Below, one piece after another: positions 34,044 to 43,804 of a stretch of 64,000 bases of DNA. The first letter of the stretch is position 1. Each line of letters begins with the position of its first letter. Under the pieces are notes generated by a model. The model had not been told where the DNA came from and made no database searches. It worked only from the letters and a program-made list of their open reading frames with translations. The position numbers and the translations under genes were made by a program. The stretch comes from Clostridia bacterium. Lineage in GTDB: Bacteria; Bacillota; Clostridia; Oscillospirales; Acutalibacteraceae. The stretch lies in the NCBI GenBank assembly GCA_017626295.1, contig JAGAJB010000012.1, positions 105,782 to 169,781 of the forward strand, written 5' to 3'.

Positions 34044-35120
34044 TCAAACACCCTCAGTGTCTGTTATTCTTTCAATTTCGATGGACTCTGTGTAAAGTTC
34101 ACGTGGATTATTTTCATCGAGAACAATAAGTCTGCCGCCGCGTTCTTTACCGTATGTAAAATAGCCTGCACCTAAAGTCTGATAAAGGTCAATTCCGTCA
34201 ATATTCATATGGAAATCGTTTACGTGGTCGTGACCGAAGAATGCAGCGAAAATATCCCCTGTTTTCTTCCAACTTTCAAACTGATTTCTGTAATTTTTCT
34301 CCATATTGGGAGGACAAGGAACTTCACGCACTCTGCCTTCAAGAATTTTATGACCTAATTTATAATAGTTTCCGTCACGCTCAAAAGTATATTCATCATT
34401 TTCCGTCGCTTCACAGTAACCGTCAAGTTCCTGCTGAACGGGAATATGCTGAAAAAGAATTGCGGGAAGCGGTTCTCCGCCGTTATTTGCTTTTAACTCT
34501 GCGGAGCGTTTTTCATACCATTCAATCTGATCATCGTGAACGTGGTCGTAACTGAAATCGCCTGTTGAATTTCTTTCGTAATCGTTGGAGTCCATAAGCC
34601 AGATTGCAAAGGCATCCTTTTCGCCCTTACTGTCTTTGATGGTTACACAACAGTTACCGCATCCGTAAACGTCTGCATCGTTGAGGTTTGAACGGCAGTT
34701 AGGATATTCCATATACTGCATCATCTGGAATTCCGTATGGAAACCAACCTCGCCATCGTGATTACCGAAAACAACGCACAAAGGAATGTTTCGTTTTCTT
34801 ATGGACTCTGTTATACGCTGAATTGTATTCTGCATTAAACTGTATGTAAACTCTTCCCAATATCCGCTGACGTTATCACCGCCGAATACAACTAGATCGG
34901 GGTTAGTTTTTTCAACAAGTTTTTCTATAACGTTTATTGTTTCAAGGTTTCTGTGTTCGGGAATGGCACGGTTTTCGTCATCGTCCATTTCGGGTTCAAC
35001 ACAGTGAATATCCGTAATATGTAAAATTTTAAATTTTCCGTCTGCACCGAATTTAAGCGGTGCAGGCGTTTCTCTTTTAAATTTATCTGTTTTAAACTTG
35101 CATGGTATTCCCATTGCCAT
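34044..35120 (-). CDS. calcineurin-like metallophosphoesterase
   Basis: Cytoplasmic phosphoesterase of unknown substrate, 358 residues. All metal motifs are canonical: ITDIH, VFGGDN, VFGNHDGE, ILFQHIP and FFGHDHVND. It is a relative of the 3371 gene (same QHIP and GHDH spacing) but keeps the D-x-H of motif I and lacks a C-terminal membrane helix. It follows the M29 aminopeptidase gene by 25 bases and probably shares its transcript. GAGAGG is about 10 bases before the ATG. Confidence 0.88.
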   Translation of the reverse strand: MAMGIPCKFKTDKFKRETPAPLKFGADGKFKILHITDIHCVEPEMDDDENRAIPEHRNLETINVIEKLVEKTNPDLVVFGGDNVSGYWEEFTYSLMQNTIQRITESIRKRNIPLCVVFGNHDGEVGFHTEFQMMQYMEYPNCRSNLNDADVYGCGNCCVTIKDSKGEKDAFAIWLMDSNDYERNSTGDFSYDHVHDDQIEWYEKRSAELKANNGGEPLPAILFQHIPVQQELDGYCEATENDEYTFERDGNYYKLGHKILEGRVREVPCPPNMEKNYRNQFESWKKTGDIFAAFFGHDHVNDFHMNIDGIDLYQTLGAGYFTYGKERGGRLIVLDENNPRELYTESIEIERITDTEGV

Positions 35121-35145
35121 AAAAAATCAACCTCTCTTAAAAAAG

Positions 35146-36372
35146 TTAAAATGCCCAATTTCCGTTTTTGAATATGGGGTATGCTTTGCCGTCTTTGTAA
35201 CCTGTAATTTCCAAATCGGGTGCGCCTATCATAAAATCAACGTGAATCATACTGTCGTTAACACCCAATGCCTGACATTCTTCAAGACTTTTATTTTCAA
35301 AATCGTCAATAGTATCACAGAAACCTCTGCCCAATGCCACGTGGCAACTTGCATTTTCATCAAAAAGTGTGTTGTAGAAAAGAATTCCTGTGTTTGCGAT
35401 GGGGCTGTCGTGGGGAATAAGGGCAAGTTCACCTAAGAATTTTGCGCCCTCATCCATAGAAAGCATTTTATCAAGTAAATCTTTGCCTGTTTCGGCATCC
35501 CATTCTACTGCTTTACCGTCTTTAAATGTAATATAGAAATTATCAATTATCTGACTCTGCCAGGAAAGAGGTTTGGTGGCAACAACTTTACCCTCTGCAA
35601 AGCCTTTTTCAGGAGATATAAAAACTTCTTCCGTAGGTAAATTGGGATTAAAGAAATTGCCCGAAAGGGTGTTTTCACCGCCACCGCACCAATGACTTTC
35701 GGGAATAAGGGAAGCCTTGAAATCTGTTCCGTTTGAACTCTTGTAATGAAGATAATCGAATTTTTTCTCCGTAAGGTAAGCGGTGCGTGATTTTAAATCC
35801 GCATTATGTTTTTTCCATTCTTCTTCGGGGTCATTATCTTTAGTAACATAAACTGTTTTAAGAATAGCCTCCCAAAGCATATTGTAGGCTTTGTTTTTTG
35901 TTTCGTTGGGGAAAACCCTTTTCGCCCAGGCGTAAGAGGGAACCGCAGCAATACACCACTGGTCTTTGTTTTCAAGTGCGTCGCTGTATTTTTTAGTTAC
36001 TTTATAGCGCGCCATCTGTGACTTCTGCATTTTTTCACGGTTTACGCCTGCTAAACCGTAAGGGTCTTCACTCTCGATATAAATGCGGCAAGGAACTTCC
36101 TCAACCATAAGTTTAAGTCTTTCTTCCTGCCAGGCGGGAACTTCGCTTAAAGATTTAAGACTGCGGTAACGGTAGTTGAGTTTAGTAACCGCCTGGAAAC
36201 CCCAATCAACTTCAACCCTTGAAGCACCTGCTTTATAACATTCATTAACAAGAATTGTAATAAATTCATGCTGGTCTGCCTCGCAGTATATCCTTACAGG
36301 CTGACCTTTTTTTATATTTGCGCCCACTCTTGCAATAAGTCGGGCATATTTCTTTTGCATAGTTTTGTTCAT
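35146..36372 (-). CDS. M29-family metalloaminopeptidase
   Basis: Cytoplasmic aminopeptidase of the AmpS/PepS family (peptidase M29), 408 residues, usual length. The N-terminal NIKKGQPVRIYCEADQHEF domain and the C-terminal catalytic domain with a metal-binding region from GELALIPHDSPI to SCHVALGRG and HVDFMIGAPDLEI are present. It trims peptides to free amino acids. Start preceded by AGGTGATATT. First gene of a two-gene run with the 34044 phosphoesterase. Confidence 0.9.
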   Translation of the reverse strand: MNKTMQKKYARLIARVGANIKKGQPVRIYCEADQHEFITILVNECYKAGASRVEVDWGFQAVTKLNYRYRSLKSLSEVPAWQEERLKLMVEEVPCRIYIESEDPYGLAGVNREKMQKSQMARYKVTKKYSDALENKDQWCIAAVPSYAWAKRVFPNETKNKAYNMLWEAILKTVYVTKDNDPEEEWKKHNADLKSRTAYLTEKKFDYLHYKSSNGTDFKASLIPESHWCGGGENTLSGNFFNPNLPTEEVFISPEKGFAEGKVVATKPLSWQSQIIDNFYITFKDGKAVEWDAETGKDLLDKMLSMDEGAKFLGELALIPHDSPIANTGILFYNTLFDENASCHVALGRGFCDTIDDFENKSLEECQALGVNDSMIHVDFMIGAPDLEITGYKDGKAYPIFKNGNWAF

Positions 36373-36471
36373 AATATCACCTGAATAAATTTATTATAAA
36401 TTTATGTTTTTCATTTTATCACAGAAGATACATAAATACAAGTTTTGGAAAAAACTCTTAAAGTTTTTTCA

Positions 36472-36500
36472 TTGACAACATTTTTTATTCGTGTTAGATT
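36472..36500 (+). promoter_or_regulatory. promoter placing transcription start at the DUF2752 ATG
   Basis: TTGACA, 17-bp spacer, TAGATT (36495-36500). The expected start site, 6-7 bases on, coincides with the ATG at 36507. Confidence 0.65.
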
Positions 36501-36506
36501 TAATTT

Positions 36507-36914
36507 ATGAAAAATATATTTAAACAATTAAAAGAAAAACTGCCTTTTCCGCTTATTTTAATATTTATATTGATAGCCCCGTTTTACCTTACAATCGGCT
36601 GTCCCATTCAGTTTTTAACAGGTATTTCCTGTTTTGGTTGCGGTATGTCAAGGGCTGCTATCGCTTTATTGCAATTAGATTTTGCCCTGGCATTTAAAAT
36701 GCACCCTATGATTTTTATAATGCCTTTCGTGGCGTTAGTAATACTTTTCAGAAAAAAGATACCTAAAAAAGTCTTAAACGGTTTTTGGGTCACCGTGGCA
36801 GTTCTTATGGCAGGAACTTATGTTTTCAGGTTAATAGCGGGAAGCGACGTTATCTATGTAAACCCCGAAAGCGGTTATATCTACCAAATTATAAAAAATA
36901 TTTTCTTTAATTAA
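36507..36914 (+). CDS. DUF2752 membrane protein
   Basis: 135-residue membrane protein with three hydrophobic helices and the DUF2752 signature GISCFGCGMSRA near residue 37, a cysteine pair of unknown use. Its role is unknown; members often lie beside envelope genes. There is no ribosome site before the ATG, and the promoter would give a leaderless message. Followed by a shared terminator and the convergent spore-protein gene. Confidence 0.85.
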   Translation: MKNIFKQLKEKLPFPLILIFILIAPFYLTIGCPIQFLTGISCFGCGMSRAAIALLQLDFALAFKMHPMIFIMPFVALVILFRKKIPKKVLNGFWVTVAVLMAGTYVFRLIAGSDVIYVNPESGYIYQIIKNIFFN

Positions 36915-36954
36915 ACAAAAAGGAGGAACTCTGCTACTGCAGGTCCTCCTTTTC
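36915..36954. terminator. bidirectional terminator
   Basis: AAAAGGAGGA/TCCTCCTTTT with a longer imperfect stem between the DUF2752 and spore-protein genes. Confidence 0.85.
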
Positions 36955-36985
36955 GCTATCTGTTAAAGATAATCCGGTTGTCTAC

Positions 36986-37198
36986 TCAGACATTGCCTTC
37001 TTCGTAAGCCTTGATCATTTTCTTAACCATCTGGCCGCCGATAGAACCTGCTTCACGAGAAGTGAGGTCACCGTTGTAACCCTGTTTAAGATCAACGCCA
37101 ACTTCCTGAGCAGCCTCCATCTTTACCTGGTTGAGGATCTGCTTTGCATTTGTTTTTGTTTCTGCGGGCATACCGCTGTTCTTAGATGCCATTTTCAT
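36986..37198 (-). CDS. alpha/beta-type small acid-soluble spore protein
   Basis: 70 residues that coat and protect spore DNA. The C-terminal DLTSREAGSIGGQMVKKMI is the conserved DNA-binding signature. The germination-protease site region reads MEAAQEVGV, a variant of the common EIA-type site. It shows that the organism can form endospores. AAGGAG lies 5 bases before the first ATG. Expression is expected in the forespore under sigma-G; I could not mark that promoter with confidence. Confidence 0.94.
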   Translation of the reverse strand: MKMASKNSGMPAETKTNAKQILNQVKMEAAQEVGVDLKQGYNGDLTSREAGSIGGQMVKKMIKAYEEGNV

Positions 37199-37373
37199 TA
37201 CACTCCTTCACAAAAAACTTGCGTTTGCAATCTTATTATTTGAAGTGAGTTTTGAAATATCAAAAAAATATAATAACAATTTTTGGGTGTGTTTATATTT
37301 TGTATATTATATTCTTTATCTTCTTGACAGAAACGGCTGTTTTGAATTACACTAGTTAAGTGAGGTGTTGTAC

Positions 37374-38534
37374 GTGATAACAAGAAGACTTCAAAAAGAT
37401 AAAGACTTTCAGCAATTTTCGGAAGTTTCTGCGAGTTCGTTTATTCACAATTCGGAAGAAACAACTTTTGATGAAAACATAGATATTTTCGGTGCTTTTA
37501 TCAATGACGGTAAAACTTTGATTTCACAAATTGAATGTGATTGCAAAGAAATTTGGTATTGCGGAAAACCTATATTTTGTGCTGCCGTAGGCGGTGTTGC
37601 AAGTAAACCTGAATACAGGCGTTCAGGCGGTGTGCGCGAAACTTTCAATGCAGTTTTTGAACACGCTCTCAATAAAGGTGCGGATATAAGCATCCTTTAT
37701 CCTTTTTCTTCAGAGTATTACCGAAAATTCGGTTACGAAACCATTTTCCGTTATATTTTTGCCGAATGTTCTTTTAAAACATTCGAGAAAATTGACAGAT
37801 TTTCTGACGTTACGCTTTTGACACAGGATAACAAGGATATTATTGAAAAAATTTATAATTCGGTTGCCCTCAAAAACAATATGATGTTCGCAAGACCGGG
37901 TGCAAAGAATTTTTGCACCACCCCATACAAAGAATGCAAATACACATATTTTGTTAATGACGGTAAATCTATGGGATACGTTTACCTTATCCCCGACAGG
38001 TCAAAACGCACAATAAACGTAGAAGAAATCATTTTTACCGATAAAATCACCCTCAAAAGATTATTGGGTTTTTTAAGAACGTACGACGGAAATTATGATT
38101 TTGTAAATTTCAATAAACTTCACGTAAATTCCCCTGTATTTGAAATCATAAGTGATGAAAATAAACTTATAAAGCGTTCTCTTTTTAAAGGCGGTGCAGG
38201 CAGAATTTTAAACGTAGAAAACGTTCTCAACGCTACCGTTTACCCCAAAGAGAAAGGTGAATTTTCTCTGAAAATCACAGACAAACAAATCGAAAGCAAT
38301 AACGGTATCTTTATTGTAAAATATGAAAACGGTAAAGGTTCTGTAAGAAAAACAACCGTTGGCGATTATGATATATCCCTCGATATATGCGGCGCTTCCA
38401 GAATAATTCTCGGCAGAGAAGGTCTTTCAGAAGAAGATATAAATTACATACCAAATACACAAATCAATTCAGATTGCAGTGATTTCTTAAAAGCATTCCC
38501 TAAAGCAACAACAATATTTTACGAGGATTTTTAA
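37374..38534 (+). CDS. Eis-like GNAT acetyltransferase
   Basis: 386 residues with the three-part layout of Eis-family enzymes. The first GNAT domain has acetyl-CoA-binding VASKPEYRRSGGVRETF near residue 80 and YPFSSEYYRKFGYE; a second degenerate GNAT domain follows, then an SCP2-like C-terminal domain. Eis enzymes acetylate aminoglycosides or protein lysines; the substrate here is unknown. The GTG at 37374 has GAGGTG upstream; no ATG fits. Confidence 0.85.
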   Translation: MITRRLQKDKDFQQFSEVSASSFIHNSEETTFDENIDIFGAFINDGKTLISQIECDCKEIWYCGKPIFCAAVGGVASKPEYRRSGGVRETFNAVFEHALNKGADISILYPFSSEYYRKFGYETIFRYIFAECSFKTFEKIDRFSDVTLLTQDNKDIIEKIYNSVALKNNMMFARPGAKNFCTTPYKECKYTYFVNDGKSMGYVYLIPDRSKRTINVEEIIFTDKITLKRLLGFLRTYDGNYDFVNFNKLHVNSPVFEIISDENKLIKRSLFKGGAGRILNVENVLNATVYPKEKGEFSLKITDKQIESNNGIFIVKYENGKGSVRKTTVGDYDISLDICGASRIILGREGLSEEDINYIPNTQINSDCSDFLKAFPKATTIFYEDF

Positions 38535-38548
38535 CAGGGAAATCCTCA

Positions 38549-38588
38549 ACATCTTCTTGTGTTTTTGCACAAGAAGATGTTTTTTTAT
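38549..38588 (+). terminator. terminator of the Eis-like gene
   Basis: 13-bp stem ACATCTTCTTGTG and complement, then seven T residues. Confidence 0.92.
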
Positions 38589-38639
38589 TTGTAAAAACTA
38601 GATAATAAACAAAACTTTTTTTCAAAGCAAACTTTTTTG

Positions 38640-38668
38640 TTGCGAACTCTTTTCGGTAGTGATAGTAT
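38640..38668 (+). promoter_or_regulatory. promoter of aspartokinase
   Basis: TTGCGA, 17-bp spacer, TAGTAT, 49 bases before the start codon. The leader is too short for a lysine riboswitch. Confidence 0.5.
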
Positions 38669-38717
38669 ATAATGGTATTAAAATGAGTTTCCCCAATTAA
38701 ATATTAGGAGAATGATT

Positions 38718-40031
38718 ATGGTTAAAGTTCTTAAGTTCGGCGGCAGTTCACTTGCAGATGCCGACCAGTTCAAAAAAGTTGCCGCTATTATAAAAGCAGA
38801 ACCCGAACGCAGATACGTTGTTGCATCTGCTCCCGGCAAAAGATTTTCGAATGACATTAAAGTTACCGATATGCTTTATGATTGCTACAAACTTGTAAAA
38901 AAGAATCAGCCTATTGATGATGCGTTCGCACTTATTGAAGAGCGCTACAACGGTATTATTAAAGATTTAGGTATGAAACTTTGGCTTCAACCTGAATTTG
39001 ACCGCATCAAAAATGCTATTGTACACCACGCAGGCCGTGACTACATTGCAAGCCGTGGCGAATACCTTAACTCAATAGTTCTTGCAAATTACATCGGTTA
39101 TGATTTCATTGACGCTGAGGACGGTATTTTCTTTAAAGAAAACGGTACACTCGACACTGAAAAAACAAACGATGAACTTACTGCAATTCTCGAAAAGCAC
39201 GAGCACGCAGTTATCCCCGGTTTCTACGGTGTTATGCCCAACGGCACAATCAAGACTTTCTCCCGTGGCGGCAGTGACATCACAGGTTCTATCGTAGCAA
39301 GAGCAATTAAGGCAGACATCTACGAAAACTGGACCGACGTTTCAGGTATGCTTATGGCAGACCCCAGATGCGTTGAAAACCCCAACGTTATTCCCACCAT
39401 CACATACAGTGAACTTCGTGAACTTTCATATATGGGTGCAACCGTTATGCACGAAGACGCTATCTTCCCTGTTCGCGAAATGGGTATTCCGATTAACATC
39501 AGAAACACCAACTCACCTGAAGACAGCGGTACAATGATCGTATCATCTGTTGAAAGCAACAAGGTTGATACAGTTATCACAGGCGTTGCAGGTAAAAAAG
39601 GTTTCTCCGTAATCGCTATTGAAAAAGATATGATGAACTCCGAAATCGGTTTCGGAAGAAATGTTCTTGAAATACTCGAAAACTACAACCTTTGTTTCGA
39701 GCATCTTCCCTCAGGTATTGATACAATGTCAGTTATCGTAAACGATAATGACTTCCTTCCTCATAAGGATGCTATTGTAAACGAAATCAAGAGAAGAACA
39801 AAAGCCGACTCCGTAACAGTAAACGGCGGTATTGCTCTTATTGCGGTTGTCGGCAGAGGTATGGCAGGTTCAAAAGGTACTGCAAGCCGTCTTTTCAAGG
39901 CTATTGCCGAAAACGACATCAACATCAAGATGATCGACCAGGGTTCAAGCGAACTTAATATTATAGTAGGCGTTTCCGAGGATGATTACATCAAAGCCCT
40001 CAACGCTATCTATCACGAATTTGTAAAGTAA
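38718..40031 (+). CDS. aspartate kinase
   Basis: First step of lysine, threonine and methionine synthesis, 437 residues. KFGGSSLADADQF opens the kinase domain; FSRGGSDITGSIVA and WTDVSGMLMADPR are substrate segments. Two ACT domains near 300-437 (VTGVAGKKGFSVIAIE-like and VNGGIALIAVVGRGM) mark feedback control. The ATG at 38718 is seven bases from AGGAG; the ATG at 38712 is too close. Own promoter and terminator. It feeds homoserine to metA and metY. Confidence 0.94.
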   Translation: MVKVLKFGGSSLADADQFKKVAAIIKAEPERRYVVASAPGKRFSNDIKVTDMLYDCYKLVKKNQPIDDAFALIEERYNGIIKDLGMKLWLQPEFDRIKNAIVHHAGRDYIASRGEYLNSIVLANYIGYDFIDAEDGIFFKENGTLDTEKTNDELTAILEKHEHAVIPGFYGVMPNGTIKTFSRGGSDITGSIVARAIKADIYENWTDVSGMLMADPRCVENPNVIPTITYSELRELSYMGATVMHEDAIFPVREMGIPINIRNTNSPEDSGTMIVSSVESNKVDTVITGVAGKKGFSVIAIEKDMMNSEIGFGRNVLEILENYNLCFEHLPSGIDTMSVIVNDNDFLPHKDAIVNEIKRRTKADSVTVNGGIALIAVVGRGMAGSKGTASRLFKAIAENDINIKMIDQGSSELNIIVGVSEDDYIKALNAIYHEFVK

Positions 40032-40049
40032 TTGAATGTCATATAAGTT

Positions 40050-40092
40050 AAAAGCAACGTCCGGAACAAAAGTTTCCGGGCGTTGCTTTTTA
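40050..40092 (+). terminator. terminator of aspartokinase
   Basis: Long stem AAAAGCAACG-TCCGGAA and complement with a T tail. Confidence 0.9.
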
Positions 40093-40105
40093 ATGAATTT
40101 CCCTC

Positions 40106-40134
40106 TTGCAATTTCTGACTCAAATGGGTATTAT
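40106..40134 (+). promoter_or_regulatory. promoter of the HIT-comEC-holA run
   Basis: TTGCAA, 17-bp spacer, TATTAT, 37 bases before the HIT gene. Confidence 0.65.
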
Positions 40135-40170
40135 AGTAACATATAAAATTGAATTTTAGGAAGTGTTTAT

Positions 40171-40509
40171 ATGGACTGTATTTTTTGCAAAATTGCAAAC
40201 GGTGAAATCCCTGCAACAAAAGTTTACGAGGATGAAACAGTTATTGCATTTAATGACCTTGAGCCTCAGGCACCCACACATATTCTTGTAATACCCAAAA
40301 AGCACATTACTTCTGCCGCTGATATTACCGAAGAAAACAGCGCAGTAATATCTCATATTTTTGAAGTTATTGCTAAAATTTCTAAAGATTTAAAAATGGA
40401 AAACGGATTCCGTGTTGTGAACAACTGCGGTGACAGTGCCGGTCAGACCGTTAAACACATTCACTTCCACCTTATGTCCGGCAGAAACTTTACCTGGCCC
40501 GCAGGCTGA
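40171..40509 (+). CDS. HIT-family nucleotide hydrolase
   Basis: 112-residue HinT-like protein that splits nucleoside phosphoramidates or acyl-nucleotides. CIFCKIANGEIPA opens the domain, and the histidine triad is in QTVKHIHFHLMSG near the C-terminus. Normal size. First gene of a long run that continues with comEC, holA, rnmV and an rRNA methyltransferase. Confidence 0.95.
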   Translation: MDCIFCKIANGEIPATKVYEDETVIAFNDLEPQAPTHILVIPKKHITSAADITEENSAVISHIFEVIAKISKDLKMENGFRVVNNCGDSAGQTVKHIHFHLMSGRNFTWPAG

Positions 40510-40536
40510 TGATAATTTGAAAGGTATTCTACAGTA

Positions 40537-42747
40537 ATGAAACGACCGATGCTGATTTCAAGCATAACTATGACAATAGTTTGTGCATTTTTGATGTTAT
40601 TTTCAAAATTTGCGGCTGTTGTTACAGTAATGCTCGCAGTATCGGTTTTTATTATTTATCTTATTAAACCGCTGAAACTGCGAAAACACATAATTATTCC
40701 TGCAATTTGTGTTTCCGCAGTTCTTATTTCGGTTTCATTTTTAGCCTATACTCACGCAAAAATAGAACCTTGTTTACAATATGACGGTGAAACTGCTTAT
40801 ATTTCGGGTAAAGTTATTTCAACCCCTGTATCCGAAAACGGATACACAACTTTTACAATTAAAGCAGATAATATTTCGGGTAAAAAAGAGTCTTTAAAAC
40901 TTGATGTTAAGTTAACTGAAAAATCCGCTGAAGATATAAAACTATATGATTTTATTTCTATGGAGGAAGCAGAAATTTCAGTAATAAAAAATGAAAATAA
41001 CCGCCCCGACATAACCTATGCCGCAGACGGAATTATTTTATCAGCATACAGTAACGGGGCTAATATTTTATGGCATTCGGAAAGAACACCATTTTATTAC
41101 TGCTTGCGTTTTAAGGAAATAATAGCCCAAAAAATCGACGGTTTTATGCACACTAACCCGGGCGGACTTCTGAAAGGTATGCTTTTCGGGGATAGCGGAG
41201 ATATTGAATACAGTACTTTAAAAGCCTTCCGCAGCAGCGGTATTGCTCACCTTCTGGCAGTATCGGGGCTTCATACTTCCCTTTGGTGCGGTATGCTGAT
41301 TCTCTTACTAAAATTACTAAGAGTACCTGAAAAAGTCAGGAATATTATATGTATCATTTTCTTAATGGCTTTTTGTACAATTTCCGCTTTTACGCCGTCG
41401 GTTATCAGAGCCTCTCTAATGATGTTCGTGGTGCTTATTGCACCTTTTTTCAAAAGAAAACCCGACTCTTTGAACTCCTTGGGTTTTGCCGTAATACTCC
41501 TGCTGTTATGTAACCCCTATATAATAATGAGCGTAAGTTTCCAACTTTCCGTAACGTCAACGTTAGGCGTACTTTTAGCATCAGATTACGAAATAAAAAT
41601 ACATTCACTTACGCAAAAAATAAAAATCAAACCCATAAAAAGTGTCACTGATTATATTCTCTGTTCTCTTCTTATAAGTATTTCGGCAGGCATTTTCACT
41701 TTGCCTGTTTCGGCATACTATTTTAAGGTGTTCAGCGTTATTTCCCCTCTTACGAATATATTTTGCGTAAAACTTGCCTTTTACGGTATACTTTCAGGAA
41801 CTGTCGCAACAGCCTTAGCCTTTATTGATAATTTTCACATCAAGAATATTGCTATTTTTATATTTGATATTACAGAGTACATATTAAATGCAGTTGTTGA
41901 TATTTCAAAAACATTTTCGTCTCTAAAATACTGCACTATTCCCGTTCATAAAGAATGGCTCGTTTTCAGCTTAATTACTACCGCTGTCATTGTTTTTACA
42001 GGGTTTATTCTCTGCAAACTGAAACGCAACGAAAAAGCCCTAAAAGTAACCGCGGTTTTAGCAGTTGTTTCTCTATTTATAAATATTTCCGTACCTGTTC
42101 TCCCCACACGGTACAGTAACACACTTACCCTTTTATCTTCGGGTAATAATATGCACGTAATTTTACGAAGCGGTACACATTATATGTATATTGTAAACTC
42201 ACAAGAATCCGTTTCAACAGATATTTACGATTATTTACCCAAAGCCACCTGCGAAACACTTGACTACTACCTTGTAACATATCTTTCATATAACGCGGTG
42301 TATGATTTAGATAAAATAAAAAGAGTAGCCGAGCCTTCCGAAACACACATCACACCATCAATAAAATACGTTGCAGAAAGCAAGGGTATTGAGTTTCCCG
42401 AAAACACAATAGTTTCAACAACAGGCGAATATACTCTCAACTCCAAAATAAATGTAGAAATCGTTGACACATACCCTATGCAGTATGTTATAATAAAGGG
42501 TAATGAAAAAACAGTTTATATACATCTTCACGGTGATACAAATTTCAAGGATGTTATAGATACAAGTGCGGGTGATATTTTCATTTATAACGGCACAGCA
42601 CCCGAAGAAATTCCCGAAAATGCCGAAACGGTTATTATAAATTCCGACAGCAGTATTATTACCGACAAAAATCTTTTAAAATCCAAGGAACACAGTTCCG
42701 GATTTTTCCTTACAGAAGAAGACGGCAATATTCAGATAATTATTTAG
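40537..42747 (+). CDS. comEC: ComEC/Rec2-type membrane protein with degenerate beta-lactamase-like domain
   Basis: DNA-uptake channel protein, 736 residues. The competence domain has family residues GLLKGMLFGDSGDI, SGIAHLLAVSGLHTSL and PSVIRASLMMFV, with about ten membrane helices. An N-terminal OB-like domain (about 70-170) comes first. The C-terminal 220 residues occupy the place of the metallo-beta-lactamase nuclease domain, but the HxHxDH motif is gone: the matching strand reads YYLVTYLSYNAVYDLDKI. The nuclease is therefore probably inactive. Upstream of holA as in bacilli. Confidence 0.9.
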   Translation: MKRPMLISSITMTIVCAFLMLFSKFAAVVTVMLAVSVFIIYLIKPLKLRKHIIIPAICVSAVLISVSFLAYTHAKIEPCLQYDGETAYISGKVISTPVSENGYTTFTIKADNISGKKESLKLDVKLTEKSAEDIKLYDFISMEEAEISVIKNENNRPDITYAADGIILSAYSNGANILWHSERTPFYYCLRFKEIIAQKIDGFMHTNPGGLLKGMLFGDSGDIEYSTLKAFRSSGIAHLLAVSGLHTSLWCGMLILLLKLLRVPEKVRNIICIIFLMAFCTISAFTPSVIRASLMMFVVLIAPFFKRKPDSLNSLGFAVILLLLCNPYIIMSVSFQLSVTSTLGVLLASDYEIKIHSLTQKIKIKPIKSVTDYILCSLLISISAGIFTLPVSAYYFKVFSVISPLTNIFCVKLAFYGILSGTVATALAFIDNFHIKNIAIFIFDITEYILNAVVDISKTFSSLKYCTIPVHKEWLVFSLITTAVIVFTGFILCKLKRNEKALKVTAVLAVVSLFINISVPVLPTRYSNTLTLLSSGNNMHVILRSGTHYMYIVNSQESVSTDIYDYLPKATCETLDYYLVTYLSYNAVYDLDKIKRVAEPSETHITPSIKYVAESKGIEFPENTIVSTTGEYTLNSKINVEIVDTYPMQYVIIKGNEKTVYIHLHGDTNFKDVIDTSAGDIFIYNGTAPEEIPENAETVIINSDSSIITDKNLLKSKEHSSGFFLTEEDGNIQIII

Positions 42748-42760
42748 TAAAGGAGTTATT

Positions 42761-43804
42761 ATGGCACAGTTTAACGAAGAAACTCTCAAAAAACAAATCA
42801 AAAGCGGCGAGTTTTCCCGTGTATATATCCTTTACGGCAACGAGGGTTATCTCAAACAACATTACGCAAATACAATTTGCAGTAAAACCGTCAGCAAGGA
42901 TTTTGAAGATTTCAACTTAAAGAAACTTGACGGCAAAGAAACTTCTTTAAACGAAATTTACGACTGCGTTTCATCATTCCCTATGATGAGCGATTACACT
43001 TGCACTCTTATAAAGGATTTTCCTCTTACTGATTACATCGGCGAAAAAGGAAAGGTTGATAAAGAGTTTGAAAGCATCATAACCGATGTCCCCGAAACTT
43101 CTGTGCTTGTATTCTGGATGGATACAGTTGAGGTTGATGAAAAGTCATCAAAATGGTCAAAAGTTTTAAAGATGATAGATGGTGTGGGTGCTTGCGCTAA
43201 AATAGATAAACGCACTCGCTCTGCGCTTGAAAAACTTATAATTTCTTCCGCTGCGAAAAAAGACTGTGCCCTTTCAAGAGAAAACGCCAACTATATGATA
43301 AACCTTGTTGGCGAAGATATGAGCACACTTCAGAACGAACTCCACAAAGTCTGCTCTTACGTGGGCTCAGGCGAAATCACCAGAACTGACATTGATAAAA
43401 CGGTAATAGTCTCAGTTGAAGCAAAAATCTTTCAACTTTCAAGAATGATAGTACGAGGCGAAGCAGACAACGCTTTCGAGAACCTCTCAAATCTCTTCAA
43501 ACTCCGTGAAGAACCCGTTATAATACTGAGCGTACTTTCAAAGGCATTTGTTGATATGTACAGAGTTAAAGCGATTAAGGAAAAAGGCGTATCTTACTCC
43601 AAACTTTCCGAAGATTTTCCCTCTGCCTATAAAGGCAGGTCTTTCGTGTTGGATAACGCGGCAAATGATGCTTCAAAATATACGGTAACTCAATTAAAAA
43701 ACGCACTCAATTTACTTTCCGATGCAGATAGACGGCTCAAATCTACTAACGAGGATGCAAAAATTGTTCTCGAAGAACTTATTTTAAGGTTGCTGAGAAT
43801 CTGA
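42761..43804 (+). CDS. holA: DNA polymerase III subunit delta
   Basis: Clamp-loader delta subunit that opens the sliding clamp, 347 residues. The start FSRVYILYGNEGYLK and the late ILSVLSKAFVDMYRVK helices fit the family; it has an AAA+-like fold without an active ATP site. Position after comEC is conserved in Firmicutes. AAAGGAG precedes the ATG; the stop overlaps the rnmV start by one base. Confidence 0.93.
   Translation: MAQFNEETLKKQIKSGEFSRVYILYGNEGYLKQHYANTICSKTVSKDFEDFNLKKLDGKETSLNEIYDCVSSFPMMSDYTCTLIKDFPLTDYIGEKGKVDKEFESIITDVPETSVLVFWMDTVEVDEKSSKWSKVLKMIDGVGACAKIDKRTRSALEKLIISSAAKKDCALSRENANYMINLVGEDMSTLQNELHKVCSYVGSGEITRTDIDKTVIVSVEAKIFQLSRMIVRGEADNAFENLSNLFKLREEPVIILSVLSKAFVDMYRVKAIKEKGVSYSKLSEDFPSAYKGRSFVLDNAANDASKYTVTQLKNALNLLSDADRRLKSTNEDAKIVLEELILRLLRI

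Noticed and set aside
38590..38717. lysine riboswitch before aspartokinase
   Set aside because: The leader is only about 50 bases after the likely promoter, too short for the fold.
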